A stretch of DNA of 64,000 nt, taken from positions 186,001 to 250,000 of the forward strand of contig JAKTTT010000026.1 in NCBI GenBank assembly GCA_030581615.1. The letters are read 5' to 3'. Under the pieces are notes generated by a model. It was not told where the DNA came from, searched no databases, and was given only the letters and a program-made list of their open reading frames with translations. A program made the translations under genes and the position numbers. Origin of the DNA: Alloascoidea africana. Its lineage: Eukaryota; Ascomycota; Alloascoideomycetes; Alloascoideales; Alloascoideaceae. Positions 53,100-63,366 of the stretch are shown in pieces (the stretch's first letter is position 1; every line of letters starts with the position of its first letter).

Positions 53100-54851
53100 C
53101 TATGGCGTTATCTCTTCTTTATTGTGCAATTCGGACTTGGCCTCTAGTCCCTTTTGACTATTTGATGCAACCTTTGAATCCTCTTCATCCGTGATCAGCT
53201 CGTCACCTTCAATACTCATTGGCTCGTTGTTGAGTTCCTGGGGGAGAATCAGATTCAGAATTAGGCAAACGATTCCAGCAACGGCATAACCTGTCTCCAT
53301 TACAAGCTCAATTGCATTCATAAATCCTCGCAAGGAGTGGTTACCGCCTTCATATGTGAAAACGTAGGAAAACCAGGTTGGCACAAGTGTGGCACCAAAA
53401 CCAAACAATAGACCAGCAGTCAGAACAAAACGATCACGTCTTGTCAACGGCGTTGTGGCAATAATGCAAAGACCTGATACAGCAACAGAAGTGAACAAAA
53501 AGGTTGTCATTCCTCCAAGAACAGCCTTTGGGATAGCCACAAGTGCAGCTGCGAATTTGGAAAAGATTCCCATGACGAGCAGGAAGAAGCAACACCAATA
53601 TCCTGCCATTCTGTTGGCACATTTTGTCAGATTAATAACACCATTGTTTTGTGCGAATGTTGACATTGGGGTCACTGTCATGAGTCCCGCGAGACATCCA
53701 TTCAAACCATCAGCGAGTACCCCACCTTGGATTCTGGATTCGTACTCCGGGCCTTCTACAGGTAAACGGGATACATCGGAGGTTGCGGTGATATCGCCAA
53801 TGGCCTCCATCATAAGGGTGATATAAACAGCAAGCATTGGCAGAACAGCAGGCCCATAAACCGATAGTTTGAAAGTCGTTGTCCAGATGAAAGTGGCAGC
53901 TGGAGCAGCATCGATATCAGTTCTATCGAAATATCCAACGCCAGCAGCCACGATACAGCCAACCAAAAGTCCGCAAATAACTGCGCATGATTTCATCAGC
54001 GGAGAGCCCCATTTCTCGCAAATGATTATGGTAACAAATACCAGAAAACCCAATCCGATAAACTCTGCTGAACCCCAAGGCAGAGGATGAGGAGCGTTTA
54101 TGGTAGGGCACATTGCGTAGATTCCAGTCTCTGGTCTGCTCATGCAGTTTCCTGCTCCGCCAGCCCAATCCTGGAACCCAGACTGGATCAAACTAGATCC
54201 TATAAGCAGGACCACCGGGCCAGTGACAATTGGAGGGAAAACCTTTTGCAGCACTTTTGCCGGCAAAAAGGAAAGCAGAATTTCGATGAGAGAGCAGACA
54301 CATGCAGTTCCCAAAATAGCGCCATATCCTTCGGGACAGGGCAGCGGGCTTCCATTAGAGTCTGATTTGCACAACCCAGTCTCGTACATTTGTGGGATCG
54401 CTCCGCTGACAATGGTAATAGTTGCAAAAGAAGTTCCCACTACAGAGAGCAAGCCGGTTCCGACATAGTATGGAGACTTATATATGTGAAACCTAGTGAT
54501 CTGAATCGCGGAGAGCAAACCGGACACAATTAGAGAAGCTGATACCAAGTACTGCTGTTGATCAGTACTAAGGTTTGTAACTCCGGAAATTATGATTGGA
54601 GGTGTGATGATCCCAGCAAGCATCGCCAGAGCGTGTTGTAACCCCAGAATAAGACCCAGAACGACAGGCATTTCAGAGTCTAAGCTGAAGAAGGGCGACA
54701 CTTTCGGTTTCCTTGACATGAAAGGAATGGACGGTATGAAGAGATAGGCATAGTCATAGTCGCCTAATAGGCCGTGCTTGGTGGTAAACTTTCGTCGTAT
54801 CCTTCTCAAGATTTGCGAGACTGACTCGCCAGTATTAATGTTCCCAACCAT
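53100..54851 (-). CDS. Uric acid-xanthine permease, UapA/UapC type (NAT/NCS2 family)
   Basis: A 583-residue proton-coupled purine transporter of the plasma membrane. The family's QH motif is present in helix 1 (GLQHALAMLAG, about residues 74-84), and the NAT signature QNNGVINLT lies at about 395-403. About 12-14 hydrophobic segments are visible. The substrate-determining regions (ESIGDITATSDVS-like AIGDITATSDVSRLP, and PMSTFAQNNGV) follow Aspergillus UapA/UapC, so uric acid and xanthine are the likely substrates. A cytosolic C-tail of about 55 acidic residues follows the last helix. Several GATAA sites upstream suggest nitrogen-catabolite control. Such permeases are absent from Saccharomyces but common in yeasts that use purines as nitrogen source. 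Confidence 0.9.
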   Translation of the reverse strand: MVGNINTGESVSQILRRIRRKFTTKHGLLGDYDYAYLFIPSIPFMSRKPKVSPFFSLDSEMPVVLGLILGLQHALAMLAGIITPPIIISGVTNLSTDQQQYLVSASLIVSGLLSAIQITRFHIYKSPYYVGTGLLSVVGTSFATITIVSGAIPQMYETGLCKSDSNGSPLPCPEGYGAILGTACVCSLIEILLSFLPAKVLQKVFPPIVTGPVVLLIGSSLIQSGFQDWAGGAGNCMSRPETGIYAMCPTINAPHPLPWGSAEFIGLGFLVFVTIIICEKWGSPLMKSCAVICGLLVGCIVAAGVGYFDRTDIDAAPAATFIWTTTFKLSVYGPAVLPMLAVYITLMMEAIGDITATSDVSRLPVEGPEYESRIQGGVLADGLNGCLAGLMTVTPMSTFAQNNGVINLTKCANRMAGYWCCFFLLVMGIFSKFAAALVAIPKAVLGGMTTFLFTSVAVSGLCIIATTPLTRRDRFVLTAGLLFGFGATLVPTWFSYVFTYEGGNHSLRGFMNAIELVMETGYAVAGIVCLILNLILPQELNNEPMSIEGDELITDEEDSKVASNSQKGLEAKSELHNKEEITP

Positions 54852-55045
54852 TCTGTTAAATTTTTGCTAATCGTTCACTGGTCGACGTGCCGTATGCGGA
54901 TGAGTGAGGGCAAAGGAGAGTATGCCAAACTAAAGGCTCGTCTGCAGACTCGGAAATGGGGGAGACGGACTGGCGGTGGACGACAATACCCAGAGAGAAA
55001 GTAGAAACAGGACCAAACGGGATTAATATATGAATTTTTCAAGGT

Positions 55046-55376
55046 TTATCAGAAACATCGCTTTCAGGCCCTGGCTCGCTTGCTTTATCTGCCCGTACAC
55101 CCGTGCACCCTCTCTATCTCCCGTATCTCGCCCTAAGACGCACCGCGCTGCACTATTTTCCCAAACAGGCAGGCGCCCACGGGGGTTGCCGGCTAGATTT
55201 GAGTGTGGCCAATCCCGTGCAGATACGGTGCAGGCTACTGCGTTTCTGTCTTGACTCCAGGATCGCTGGGGACCGTGTAGGGACATCTGGAGGATACTAT
55301 CTTCGTGTTTGGCTAGCTCTTTGGCTGGATGGGTACTCCGCTGGTTTATCTTCTGTTTTCCGCGTAAGCTAGATAA
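55046..55376. promoter_or_regulatory. GATAA sites upstream of the purine permease
   Basis: Four GATAA elements: reverse strand at 55046-55050, 55085-55089 and 55346-55350; forward at 55372-55376. They lie 195-525 nt before the start codon. GATA factors such as Gln3 or AreA bind these in nitrogen-regulated genes. The motif is short, so some may be chance. Confidence 0.4.
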
Positions 55377-55419
55377 GAAGAGAACGCGAATAATATCCAG
55401 TCTTGGAGGGAGTCAACGA

Positions 55420-55447
55420 GTGATCGTGATAGTGATCGTGATCGTGA
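55420..55447 (+). repeat. GTGATC-type short tandem repeat
   Basis: Four imperfect GTGATC/GTGATA hexamer units in tandem within the permease upstream region. Confidence 0.6.
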
Positions 55448-56745
55448 CTCTACGACAGGCTGCTTGCCAGATCACAATACATTTGAAATCACTTGGCCAG
55501 AAAATGGTTTGTAGGCTACTATTCAAGGCTTTGAGGATTAGCGGGCGTTCTATTTTTCACAGAGGCTAACAGTGAAAAAGCGCAAAAAGGAGGGTGTATC
55601 GATTATTTATGAGAATTGCAGAATTTATTTATTTCTCGGTCCGGGACTAAAACGTAAAGCATGCTAGGAGACAAGAGTTTAGCGCTAGTGGAAGGAAACA
55701 AAGTACGAGGAGAAAACGTGGAGATGAGTGAAAGTCAATTCTATAGATTGTGTCAGATCTTGATCTGTAACCGCCAAGAGTTTAATACTTAAAGTGCTAC
55801 TGCCAGCGAAAAGCTACGTTTTTTTAAGTATAATCGCCACACCATCGTGATATCATAGGCAGTTGATCTATCATTCTGATTGGTCTCTGCCTTCTACTAT
55901 TTCATTAACCAGCAGATTTTATGAATCATTACCAAGTGATTTGGAAAAAGACAATGTAATCTCTCACAGCGGTGAATATTCGGAGTCAATGCCAAGCTTT
56001 ACGGAAAATTGTTACCGCTGCAGAGTGGCCGACTATTCAAGTTCGGATATGTTGTGAAACAGAATAGAAAGAAGACCGATAAACAAAGTCAAGGATGCTT
56101 GATCTCGGCTACTTCCGAATGATGCAATTGCTCCTTCTGGAAGTGTGCTTTAGTCCTTATCGCCAAGCTTCGGCTCAGTTCTCAAAAACAACCACTTCAA
56201 GTGCGCGTTCCACAGTGGAAAATCAAATTGACCTAAAAAGTCATTAAGGATTAAGGACCTAGATTATTTTAACTTAGTTCGTAGCTGTCGAATTTTTCTG
56301 TTTTTAGTGACAGAAGCTCTAGTATCGGAGTAAACTTTTTGATAGAGAAAGATAACCTTAATCAAAGGAGGCAGCCGCATGTGGAAAGTAGAGGAAGATT
56401 TTAATAGTGGGGACTATTCAAGGCAAAACACTAGGAGAAACATGGCCTACAAATCACTGTGACCAAAGAAAATTTTGTTTAGACTACTTAACTAGAAGGT
56501 TATGATTTTCTGCGACATAAAGGAATGCAACACCCGGAAAATATGACATGCTTTGAAGCATGTCAAATGATAAATATAAAAAGCAATCATAAAATGGACT
56601 CAATTTCAGCCCAGTGCCACTGAGAATCGTGGACACGCTTTAACAAAAGAAACAACACCATGAAGAAGGAAAATAAAAGTTGTGATATATGGGTCAATCA
56701 AAGTCAATGCCATAAAGGCAGAATCTGGCCCATGTTTAGAGTTGC

Positions 56746-58578
56746 TCAAGGGCATTCAACAGTTTTGCATGTTTTTGTAATAGTGGTCAACGTAGTTTTT
56801 TGCACTGGCGTAGGGCAGTCGGTTTCGGTGACAGTGGTGTAGGTCGTCTTTTGAGGCGGAGGTGTAGGACAGTCGGTAATGGTGATTGTGCCTGCCTTTG
56901 TAACGGTGACAGTGACTCCATCATTCAGCACTATCTTTGTGGGCTCGGGGCAATAAGTGACATAAGTGGTGTAGTACCTTGTAGTGTAGGTAGTGTGATA
57001 ATGAGTGTGGTCGTCGTCGTCGTCGTCATTATCATCATCGTCGTCATTATCATCATCGTCATCATCATCTCCAGGATCGGTTCCGTTATCATCATTATCA
57101 TCGTCGTCATCATCGCCATCATCGCCATCATCGCCATCATCATTATCATCATTATCATCATCATCGTCATCATCATCATCATCACCAGGATCGGTTCCGT
57201 TATCGTCACCAGGATCGGTTCCGTTATCATCACCAGGATCGGTTCCGTTGTCATCACCAGGATCTGTGCCGTTGTCATCACCAGGATCTGTGCCGTTGTC
57301 ATCGCCTGGATCTGTGCCGTTGTCATCGCCTGGATCGGTTACATCTCCAGCACCGTCATCGTAGATTTCAGCTTTGATCACTATAGGAGAAGTAGCAATT
57401 CTCACTGGAATTGTGTGCGTATAGTTCATTGGGAACTTTTTAGCCTCCATTGTATAATACGGTCCAGATCCTATTTCGCCTTCTTTGGCCTGGCGAATAT
57501 AGTATTCAAAATACAGAAAGTCAAGAGTTGCGAAATCGACGTTTGATGTGAGAGTCTGGGGAATATCATAGACGACATATCGAAGCCCCTCCTCAGGCCC
57601 AAATGAATACTTGATAGAAACGGCTTTTGTAGAGCATTCGATTTCAGCCAAGGCATGTTCCTCCTCGCTATAAGCAATATCTTTTGGATAGCCCCAGGCA
57701 TTATAGGTGTTTGAGGTACCGACTTTGATCTCATCACAGTTTATATCAAAGAGATCACCTTCCTTTTTCTCGTATAGGAAAGTAGCATTGGTGTTATTAT
57801 AGCCAGGAGTACCTGCATAAATATGAAGACTAGGGTCTTCAAAGTTCGAGGTGAGAACATATGCTTCGTAATTCAAATAATACGTTCCAAGACGTCCAAC
57901 AACAACCCCGGTTTGGTCGTAAGTATTTTCTTCGGTTTTTACTCCGAATTCCATAACTATTGGCTCAAAGAACCTGGCAAAATAGTAACAGTCATCTTCA
58001 TGTTCTTTCAAGCGCGCTGTGATTGCAAGAACACCTTTGGATCCATAACTTTCTTCTGGCTCTCCAACAATGAGAAAGCGGATTGAATGGCTTTCTTCGT
58101 TGTAGAAAACATTGAGCACGTCTTCCCCTTTTTTGTTGGTTATTGTACGTCCAATTGGGGGAATATCGATTACATCGTCTGGTAAAACAACATCAAAAAA
58201 AGTGTCTTTTTTCAAAGTGTTAGGGAGCTGGAAGAAAATTTGAATTGCAAACCACCCACTAGGGTGCTCAGTTACGCTTTTGAGTGTGTCATAGTCATGT
58301 ACAAGAACAGCAGTGATCACATCAGAAAGCCCTTCCTTGTCGATTTCGTTTGAAGGCGACAAAGTAGGCACGACATCAGGGCATAATGGACGAACAAAAG
58401 GTCCATCAACAGCGCCCACTATATAATCAGTGTGAGTGTACTCATCATCATCTAGAACACTTGGGTCAGGAATTGGGTAAGTAGTAGTTGGGGTATCATT
58501 CTCGTCGGGCATGGGAGCAGCAATTGCGGCTTGTGCAAGCACAAGCGCAATTGCACAAAATTCTGCAAAGAGCTTCAT
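56746..58578 (-). CDS. Secreted Asp-rich repeat protein, adhesin-like
   Basis: A 610-residue extracellular protein of unknown function. It begins with a signal peptide (MKLFAEFCAIALVLAQAAIAA). Residues about 60-400 form a beta-rich region with two-domain character; segments such as DTFFDVVLPDDVIDI and SKGVLAITARLKEH resemble the immunoglobulin-like folds of Als adhesins and staphylococcal Sdr proteins, though this is only a pattern impression. A 24-bp repeat encoding TDPGDDNG (six full copies, each making an NGT glycosylation sequon) leads into Asp/Asn-rich runs. The C-terminus is Thr-rich with TYCPEPT, TDCPTP and VECP motifs typical of yeast wall proteins. It ends at VECP with no GPI tail, so wall attachment, if any, is by other means. 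Another in-frame ATG at 58668 would disrupt the signal peptide. Confidence 0.7.
   Translation of the reverse strand: MKLFAEFCAIALVLAQAAIAAPMPDENDTPTTTYPIPDPSVLDDDEYTHTDYIVGAVDGPFVRPLCPDVVPTLSPSNEIDKEGLSDVITAVLVHDYDTLKSVTEHPSGWFAIQIFFQLPNTLKKDTFFDVVLPDDVIDIPPIGRTITNKKGEDVLNVFYNEESHSIRFLIVGEPEESYGSKGVLAITARLKEHEDDCYYFARFFEPIVMEFGVKTEENTYDQTGVVVGRLGTYYLNYEAYVLTSNFEDPSLHIYAGTPGYNNTNATFLYEKKEGDLFDINCDEIKVGTSNTYNAWGYPKDIAYSEEEHALAEIECSTKAVSIKYSFGPEEGLRYVVYDIPQTLTSNVDFATLDFLYFEYYIRQAKEGEIGSGPYYTMEAKKFPMNYTHTIPVRIATSPIVIKAEIYDDGAGDVTDPGDDNGTDPGDDNGTDPGDDNGTDPGDDNGTDPGDDNGTDPGDDNGTDPGDDDDDDDDDDNDDNDDGDDGDDGDDDDDDNDDNGTDPGDDDDDDDNDDDDDNDDDDDDHTHYHTTYTTRYYTTYVTYCPEPTKIVLNDGVTVTVTKAGTITITDCPTPPPQKTTYTTVTETDCPTPVQKTTLTTITKTCKTVECP
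57005..57345 (-). repeat. 24-bp minisatellite and GAT-rich tract coding TDPGDDNG and poly-Asp/Asn
   Basis: Tandem 24-bp units at about 57190-57340, with variable GAC/GAT runs at about 57010-57190. Coding on the minus strand, and reading frame kept throughout. Likely to vary in copy number between strains. Confidence 0.85.
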
Positions 58579-58830
58579 TTGATAGCGATTGAGAAGATCT
58601 TGAAGATGGGAAAAAAAAACCAGCGATAGCAGCAGATGGGATCTTTTTATAGACTGTGGGGAGCGCACTATCGAATCAGCAGGGTGTTCTCGTAAAGTGG
58701 GACCCTGACCACCATCTTGGCAATTTCGGATTGTTGTGCTCGATCTAAAATTAGTTGGAGAATCTAGACATTGCTAGCAGAGAAGCAAATCGGTATATAC
58801 TATGCACACGTAAATAGCTATTTTTACAAT

Positions 58831-60141
58831 TCACACGTTGGTATAGTCAAACGCATAATTGAGACTCTCGAAAAACAGTATTTCGTCGAGAGATAGTGCC
58901 TCGTAATGATCTCCTTCCTGTCCGTAGAGTTCAAAAAAGTTTCCGCCCATCTCCTCCAGACCCCGTCTATAAGGAATAGACATAGGCTGGATAGGAGGGG
59001 TGAATTCTTTTTGCTCCACATTGCTCCAGGGAACATCTACTAAAAAAGGATGACTCTTGACTTCTTGGACACCATATTTAGATCCAAGCCTATTGTTAGG
59101 ATCCTTCTCCAATAGTAAAGAAATAAAATCGTATAGTTTTCTGGAAAGACCCGAGTTCTCAAATGGTGGCATTGGATTAATCATTTTAATTTTCTGTGAG
59201 ACGAGCGTAGAATCGTCTTCAAATGGAAGACGACCAAATGCCATCATGAAAGTCATCACGCCTAGAGCCCACCAGTCCACCGCTTTTGTGAAACCCGGGG
59301 GATTTAGAGGATTTAATGGTATCATTTCTGGGGCCCTGTACTTCTGCGAACCTCCAATATTATAGCATTTACTATCAGCATCTGGAAGCCCCAATTCCGA
59401 CAGTCCATAGTCACACAACCGTATATGGCCAACATCGTCGAGCAAGATATTTGAGCTGTTCAAGTCTTTATAGATGATTCCTCTTTCATGAAGGTATTCG
59501 AGGCCTAATATCATTTCTGCCACATAAAATCGTATTGCATTCTCCGTCACAAAGCTCTCTCTGATCTGAGGTTCCACAAAATACTTGCCAATCTCCCCAC
59601 CTGTATAATAGTCCATAACTAGAAAAGCATAGAACCCGGTCTGGAAAGCATATCTCAGCGTGCCATTGAAAGGGCCGTCAAACACGCTTGCCATTATATT
59701 TCGCTCGTTCATGCACGACTCCTCAGACACATTCCTATTCAGCAGAGTTCGTTTGGAAAGAACTTTCATCGCATAAATCTGGCCTGTATGTTTGTCCATT
59801 ACTTTGTAAACAATTCCATACACTCCCTCCCTGAGCTCGTTTAATAAAATGAAGTCGTTTATATCATAAACGTGTGTTTGCTGTCCATGGTCCGACCTCA
59901 GCTTTTTGTGTCTGGCGTCTCCCACCATGTTGATGAGCGGTTTCGGTATTATTGGGTCCGAGACTACTCTTTTCCTTTTTCCTTTTGATGTGCTCTCTTT
60001 TGCATTATAACAAGGAGCTTGTATGCTGTCATTTTCTACCCCATTGTTGTCATTCGTCGTCCAGCCAAGGGAAGCGCTGTTATTGTCGCCGGTGTCCATT
60101 GGGAGAGGCCACGCTTTATAGATATTCTCCTGAAGGTTCAT
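58831..60141 (-). CDS. Divergent AGC-type protein kinase, possibly a pseudokinase
   Basis: A 436-residue protein with a kinase domain at about 96-365 and an AGC-like C-tail. Key residues: ATP-lysine K126 (YAMKVLSK) is kept, the catalytic aspartate D226 is kept (YKDLN in place of YRDLK), N231 is kept, and the metal-binding aspartate is kept (D244, DYG instead of DFG). Departures: the glycine loop reads LREGVYG, where the first Gly is Arg; the catalytic-loop lysine (DLK) is N228; and the activation segment reads GGSQKYRAPE instead of the usual CGTPEYLAPE. So phosphotransfer may be weak or lost. The C-tail contains PPFEN and a hydrophobic-motif-like region ending SLNYAFDYTNV. No close yeast orthologue was recognised. 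The start is the ATG at 60141. Confidence 0.65.
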   Translation of the reverse strand: MNLQENIYKAWPLPMDTGDNNSASLGWTTNDNNGVENDSIQAPCYNAKESTSKGKRKRVVSDPIIPKPLINMVGDARHKKLRSDHGQQTHVYDINDFILLNELREGVYGIVYKVMDKHTGQIYAMKVLSKRTLLNRNVSEESCMNERNIMASVFDGPFNGTLRYAFQTGFYAFLVMDYYTGGEIGKYFVEPQIRESFVTENAIRFYVAEMILGLEYLHERGIIYKDLNSSNILLDDVGHIRLCDYGLSELGLPDADSKCYNIGGSQKYRAPEMIPLNPLNPPGFTKAVDWWALGVMTFMMAFGRLPFEDDSTLVSQKIKMINPMPPFENSGLSRKLYDFISLLLEKDPNNRLGSKYGVQEVKSHPFLVDVPWSNVEQKEFTPPIQPMSIPYRRGLEEMGGNFFELYGQEGDHYEALSLDEILFFESLNYAFDYTNV

Positions 60142-62601
60142 ATTTATTCATTATCTAAAAGAATGATACTGAGATAGTTAAAAAAAAATAAAATCAACGC
60201 TAGATCGTTGTTGCTGTCGCTGTTTTATTTGTATGAAGCCTACTATTCGGGTTTGTGTGATGTGAAGAAAAACGAAGCGAGTCAATAGTGTCCATTTACA
60301 TGCCAGTAGTGCACCTAAACCTTTTCGCACAGCACTTTCGCCGAGAAATGACAGAATATACCCGTTTCTTGTCTACTGCTTTCCAAAACAATGGTTAAGG
60401 AGTCTGTTTTTCGCTGCTTCATGATTTGTCCGAGTTATTTACCTTGCTCAACCCTGGTTTGGATCCGTGAGCAAAGGAACCGACAGCTACGCCCTCAATA
60501 TCTTCTTTTTTAGCCCCTTGGAGTCAAATCTACACTTATATACCGAGATGCTAGGCTAAGAGGAAAAGGCCATGGTGTACTTTGGAAACATGAGAGAAAA
60601 GCTACATGAACATATCATGGTACATGAAGTCGAATATAATAACAAATAAGCACCCCAGAGGGTTGCATGCACAGCTAGTTTTGCATTCCGAATCGCGACA
60701 AACAGATTTGAGATCGCTTGCCATCTTGGCGGAGGACAGCAAGAAGGAGCATTGAGAAGCCTGGTCGAGTCGAGATTGTGGTTTGTGGTTTGTGCTATTT
60801 GCTACTTGCCAGCAGGAGAGGCGGACAGTCGTTCTCATATATACGCGTTAGCGGGTAACTGTCGTAACTTCTGACGAGAGGGTAACTTTAAACAGAGAAG
60901 CTTGTCTCCCACCACTTGTGGAGATCATTAAACTTGATCTGAATCTCAGAAGCAAATCTCTGCTTTGAATGAACAATCTGATTAGACTACTCTGAACGAA
61001 GTTATTGTTTCGCGTGTTCTCACTCCAAGCTGATCCGAGTAACCTAGGTATCATCCACAAGGAGTCCGATCTTTCAGCAGAGGAAGGTAATCCTGACCTG
61101 TTAGATTCCTGCTAATCTGAGCGTTGATCCACTCTGTATATATTTAGCTCAACCAGCTTCTCAGCATTGCCGCTTTCCTGTTCAAACAGTCATCACTTGA
61201 ATGCATCCCACAGTGCTAACTGGCATAGTTTGTTTGACTTCACTTTCCTCATGGCAGATCTTGAAAGCAATTGCTTCTGGGAAGGCCTGACCTCGAATGC
61301 AGCGCTGCATTATCGGATCTAAAATGTCAACTGGCTGACAGGAACTGGCTCATAATTCAAAGAGTTGCTACTGCTTGACAGATGTATAATGCCAGTACAG
61401 ATTCGCTTGGTCTTTTTATCATTTTTAGTAACAATGATAGCTGTTGCGAAAGATGAACATTGGGTATCCATGTAGCCCTGCATAGTGTTGTGATTTATGC
61501 ACACGAATCAAGGTGCCAAAATAAGAAATGAGAGTCATAAGAGTGGTGGTTATTTATCGAAGGCTCAAAAACAGCAACTGGTCATTTGCTTTCACTAGAT
61601 GGGGCCACTTGGTAAAATGACATCAATCGCTGCCTTTGTTGCTTTTATTCGCTAACAATTGTTGGCAAATTCTTTTTCTAACCTCTGGATGATCACATTT
61701 AGTGGTGAACTTAGTTCCAAGGAACAATCTTGTAGACAATTATCAGCTTTTTTCAATGCAATGAACGTCATTTGTAGTAAAAAGAAAACACGCTCCTGGA
61801 AACAATTGGAACCTATCATAAACCTCAATGCGCAAAATCAGATAAAAAGTTGTAATTCCGTACCGATCTGGAAGCGATGAATCAGATGACTGATATAGTA
61901 TCTAGAACCTAGTGAATTATGGCTTCAGTGCAGAGAATCTCGATTTGCCACGGCAATGATTTTAAGTCTTCCAGATGCGGAACTAGCAGTCTCTGTTGAA
62001 GAAAGAGGAACAACTGTACCGATCGAACTGACCTTTCTGGTGCTTTACTCCAGAGAAGGGCATTCGCCATTGGGAGTATTAATGGCAACGATTAAGAAAA
62101 ACATTGGGCGATAGTGAGGTTTTGGACTTTAGGAGTTATAAAAAAGGCAATACAATTGAACTCTGAAACGCCATCACATTTTTCGCTGCTGATCCAAGCA
62201 GTTCGTGTATTAAACGCTTCTTTCCCGAATTACTCGATACAGAGACAAATGCAATTAATCCTGTAAAGATCCAGTAGTCTAACGCTCTGTAAATGAGTCA
62301 ACCTGACGATGACCGTTTTCAACACTGCCAACTCCCCCGATCTGGCCTGGTGGTTCTATTCTGATTTGATCTTGGTTAATTATGAGAACTTAACCAAATT
62401 GCACTCAAAAAGCGATTCCGGTTTGCCCCCAGTAGATATCGATGAGTCGTAGACACTTGATTAAAAAGCTGGAGGACAAAATCGCCCACCAGACCTTTAT
62501 ACACTCCAAAGCTGAAAGTCCTGTATTTTGCGTATTTAAAAGCCAGAATCTTTCCTCATCTTTCCTTTCTCTTCAACAATCTCTCACATCCACTTTCTAC
62601 A
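60142..62601. other. 2.46 kb divergent intergenic region
   Basis: Between the kinase (minus strand) and the alpha-crystallin-like gene (plus strand). AT-rich with many short frames, none recognised except a small Cys-rich frame at 60602-60724. A TATTTAAA element at about 62533-62541 and a pyrimidine-rich leader at 62553-62598 precede the downstream gene. Confidence 0.5.
60602..60724 (-). CDS. Small Cys-rich open frame, possible gene
   Basis: A 40-codon frame, MASDLKSVCRDSECKTSCAC and onwards, with five cysteines in its first 25 residues (C9, C14, C18, C20, C25) and a hydrophobic second half. On the minus strand it is preceded by an ATATATA element about 115 nt upstream and a CAA-rich stretch of the type seen in yeast 5' leaders. 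A metallothionein-like or small membrane peptide is possible. An upstream out-of-frame ATG and the lack of a family match make it uncertain. Confidence 0.25.
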   Translation of the reverse strand: MASDLKSVCRDSECKTSCACNPLGCLFVIIFDFMYHDMFM

Positions 62602-63366
62602 ATGAGCTACGAAAACTACAACGCCAACTTTCTCGGCAGTCCTCGACTGCGTCGCGTCGTGACCGCGAGCCCTACTCCAAGCGCTTATTCTGGTTACTCT
62701 TCTCCTCCCTCCTCCTATCAAAGAGGCGCTTATTTTCAGCCCCCCCAAGACAAGACTGGCCCAAGAATCATTGATCATGTAAGCCCTAAAAGTCCTAAAA
62801 GTCCTAAGACCCCAACCGGCTTCTATGCAGCAGTCGATCCGTGGAGCGGCCAGCCCTATCCTTCTAGTTGGTCTCCTGTGAAGCAGAATGGGCACCACAT
62901 TCATAATGCATTGGGTAGGAGAGCCTCTTTTGAAAACATCCAACAGAAAAAGAAGAAAGAGATGAAGAAGCAGGAGCCATGGGAGAAACTTGAAGCCTTG
63001 TCATTTTTGGAGTATCCTGACCACTACCAACTGAAAGTTTCCCTTCCTTCAGATTACTTGGAATCAAACCTCGAAATTGATACAAACAGATCAAAAAAAC
63101 AGGTTTTCATCTACGCCAAGTCAAAATACTTTCTCCAAAAGCACTGGCTGAACCAACACAGAATAGTGGAAAGGGAAAAGCAAATTACTAGAAGGTTCTG
63201 GTTGAACTTGAAAGATTACAAGACCAAAGAATGGTTGAGAGATATGAAGTTCAGATATGACCAAAATACTCATGAATTGATGATAATTCTGACCAAAAAA
63301 GCAGATCCACAAGGCATCCCAGTTGCTGTTCCAATTGGAATACCTTTTTATCCTGTTAGGCATTGA
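62602..63366 (+). CDS. Small protein with an alpha-crystallin (Hsp20)-like domain
   Basis: A 254-residue protein. The first 125 residues are disordered, rich in Tyr, Ser and Pro, with a PKSPKSPKTP repeat. From about residue 133 a beta-sandwich-like region begins (YPDHYQLKVSLPSDYLESNLEIDTNRSKKQVFIYAKS), continuing through ITRRFWLNL and FRYDQNTHELMIILTKK, the pattern of a small heat-shock protein core domain: an inserted loop of about 25 residues (FLQKHWLNQHRIVEREK) separates the strands. The C-terminal IGIPF may be the I-x-I anchoring motif of small heat-shock proteins. The start ATG follows a pyrimidine-rich leader. Assignment to the Hsp20 family is by pattern and moderate; function is unknown. 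Confidence 0.5.
   Translation: MSYENYNANFLGSPRLRRVVTASPTPSAYSGYSSPPSSYQRGAYFQPPQDKTGPRIIDHVSPKSPKSPKTPTGFYAAVDPWSGQPYPSSWSPVKQNGHHIHNALGRRASFENIQQKKKKEMKKQEPWEKLEALSFLEYPDHYQLKVSLPSDYLESNLEIDTNRSKKQVFIYAKSKYFLQKHWLNQHRIVEREKQITRRFWLNLKDYKTKEWLRDMKFRYDQNTHELMIILTKKADPQGIPVAVPIGIPFYPVRH

Larger units (their letters stand above)
54852..56745. other. Long region upstream of the purine permease
   Basis: 1.9 kb without a supported gene. The permease-proximal 550 nt contain GATAA sites and a short GTGATC-type repeat at 55420-55447. The distal part is AT-rich 3' DNA of the Asp-rich protein gene. Open frames here (longest about 90 codons) show no family features. Confidence 0.5.
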
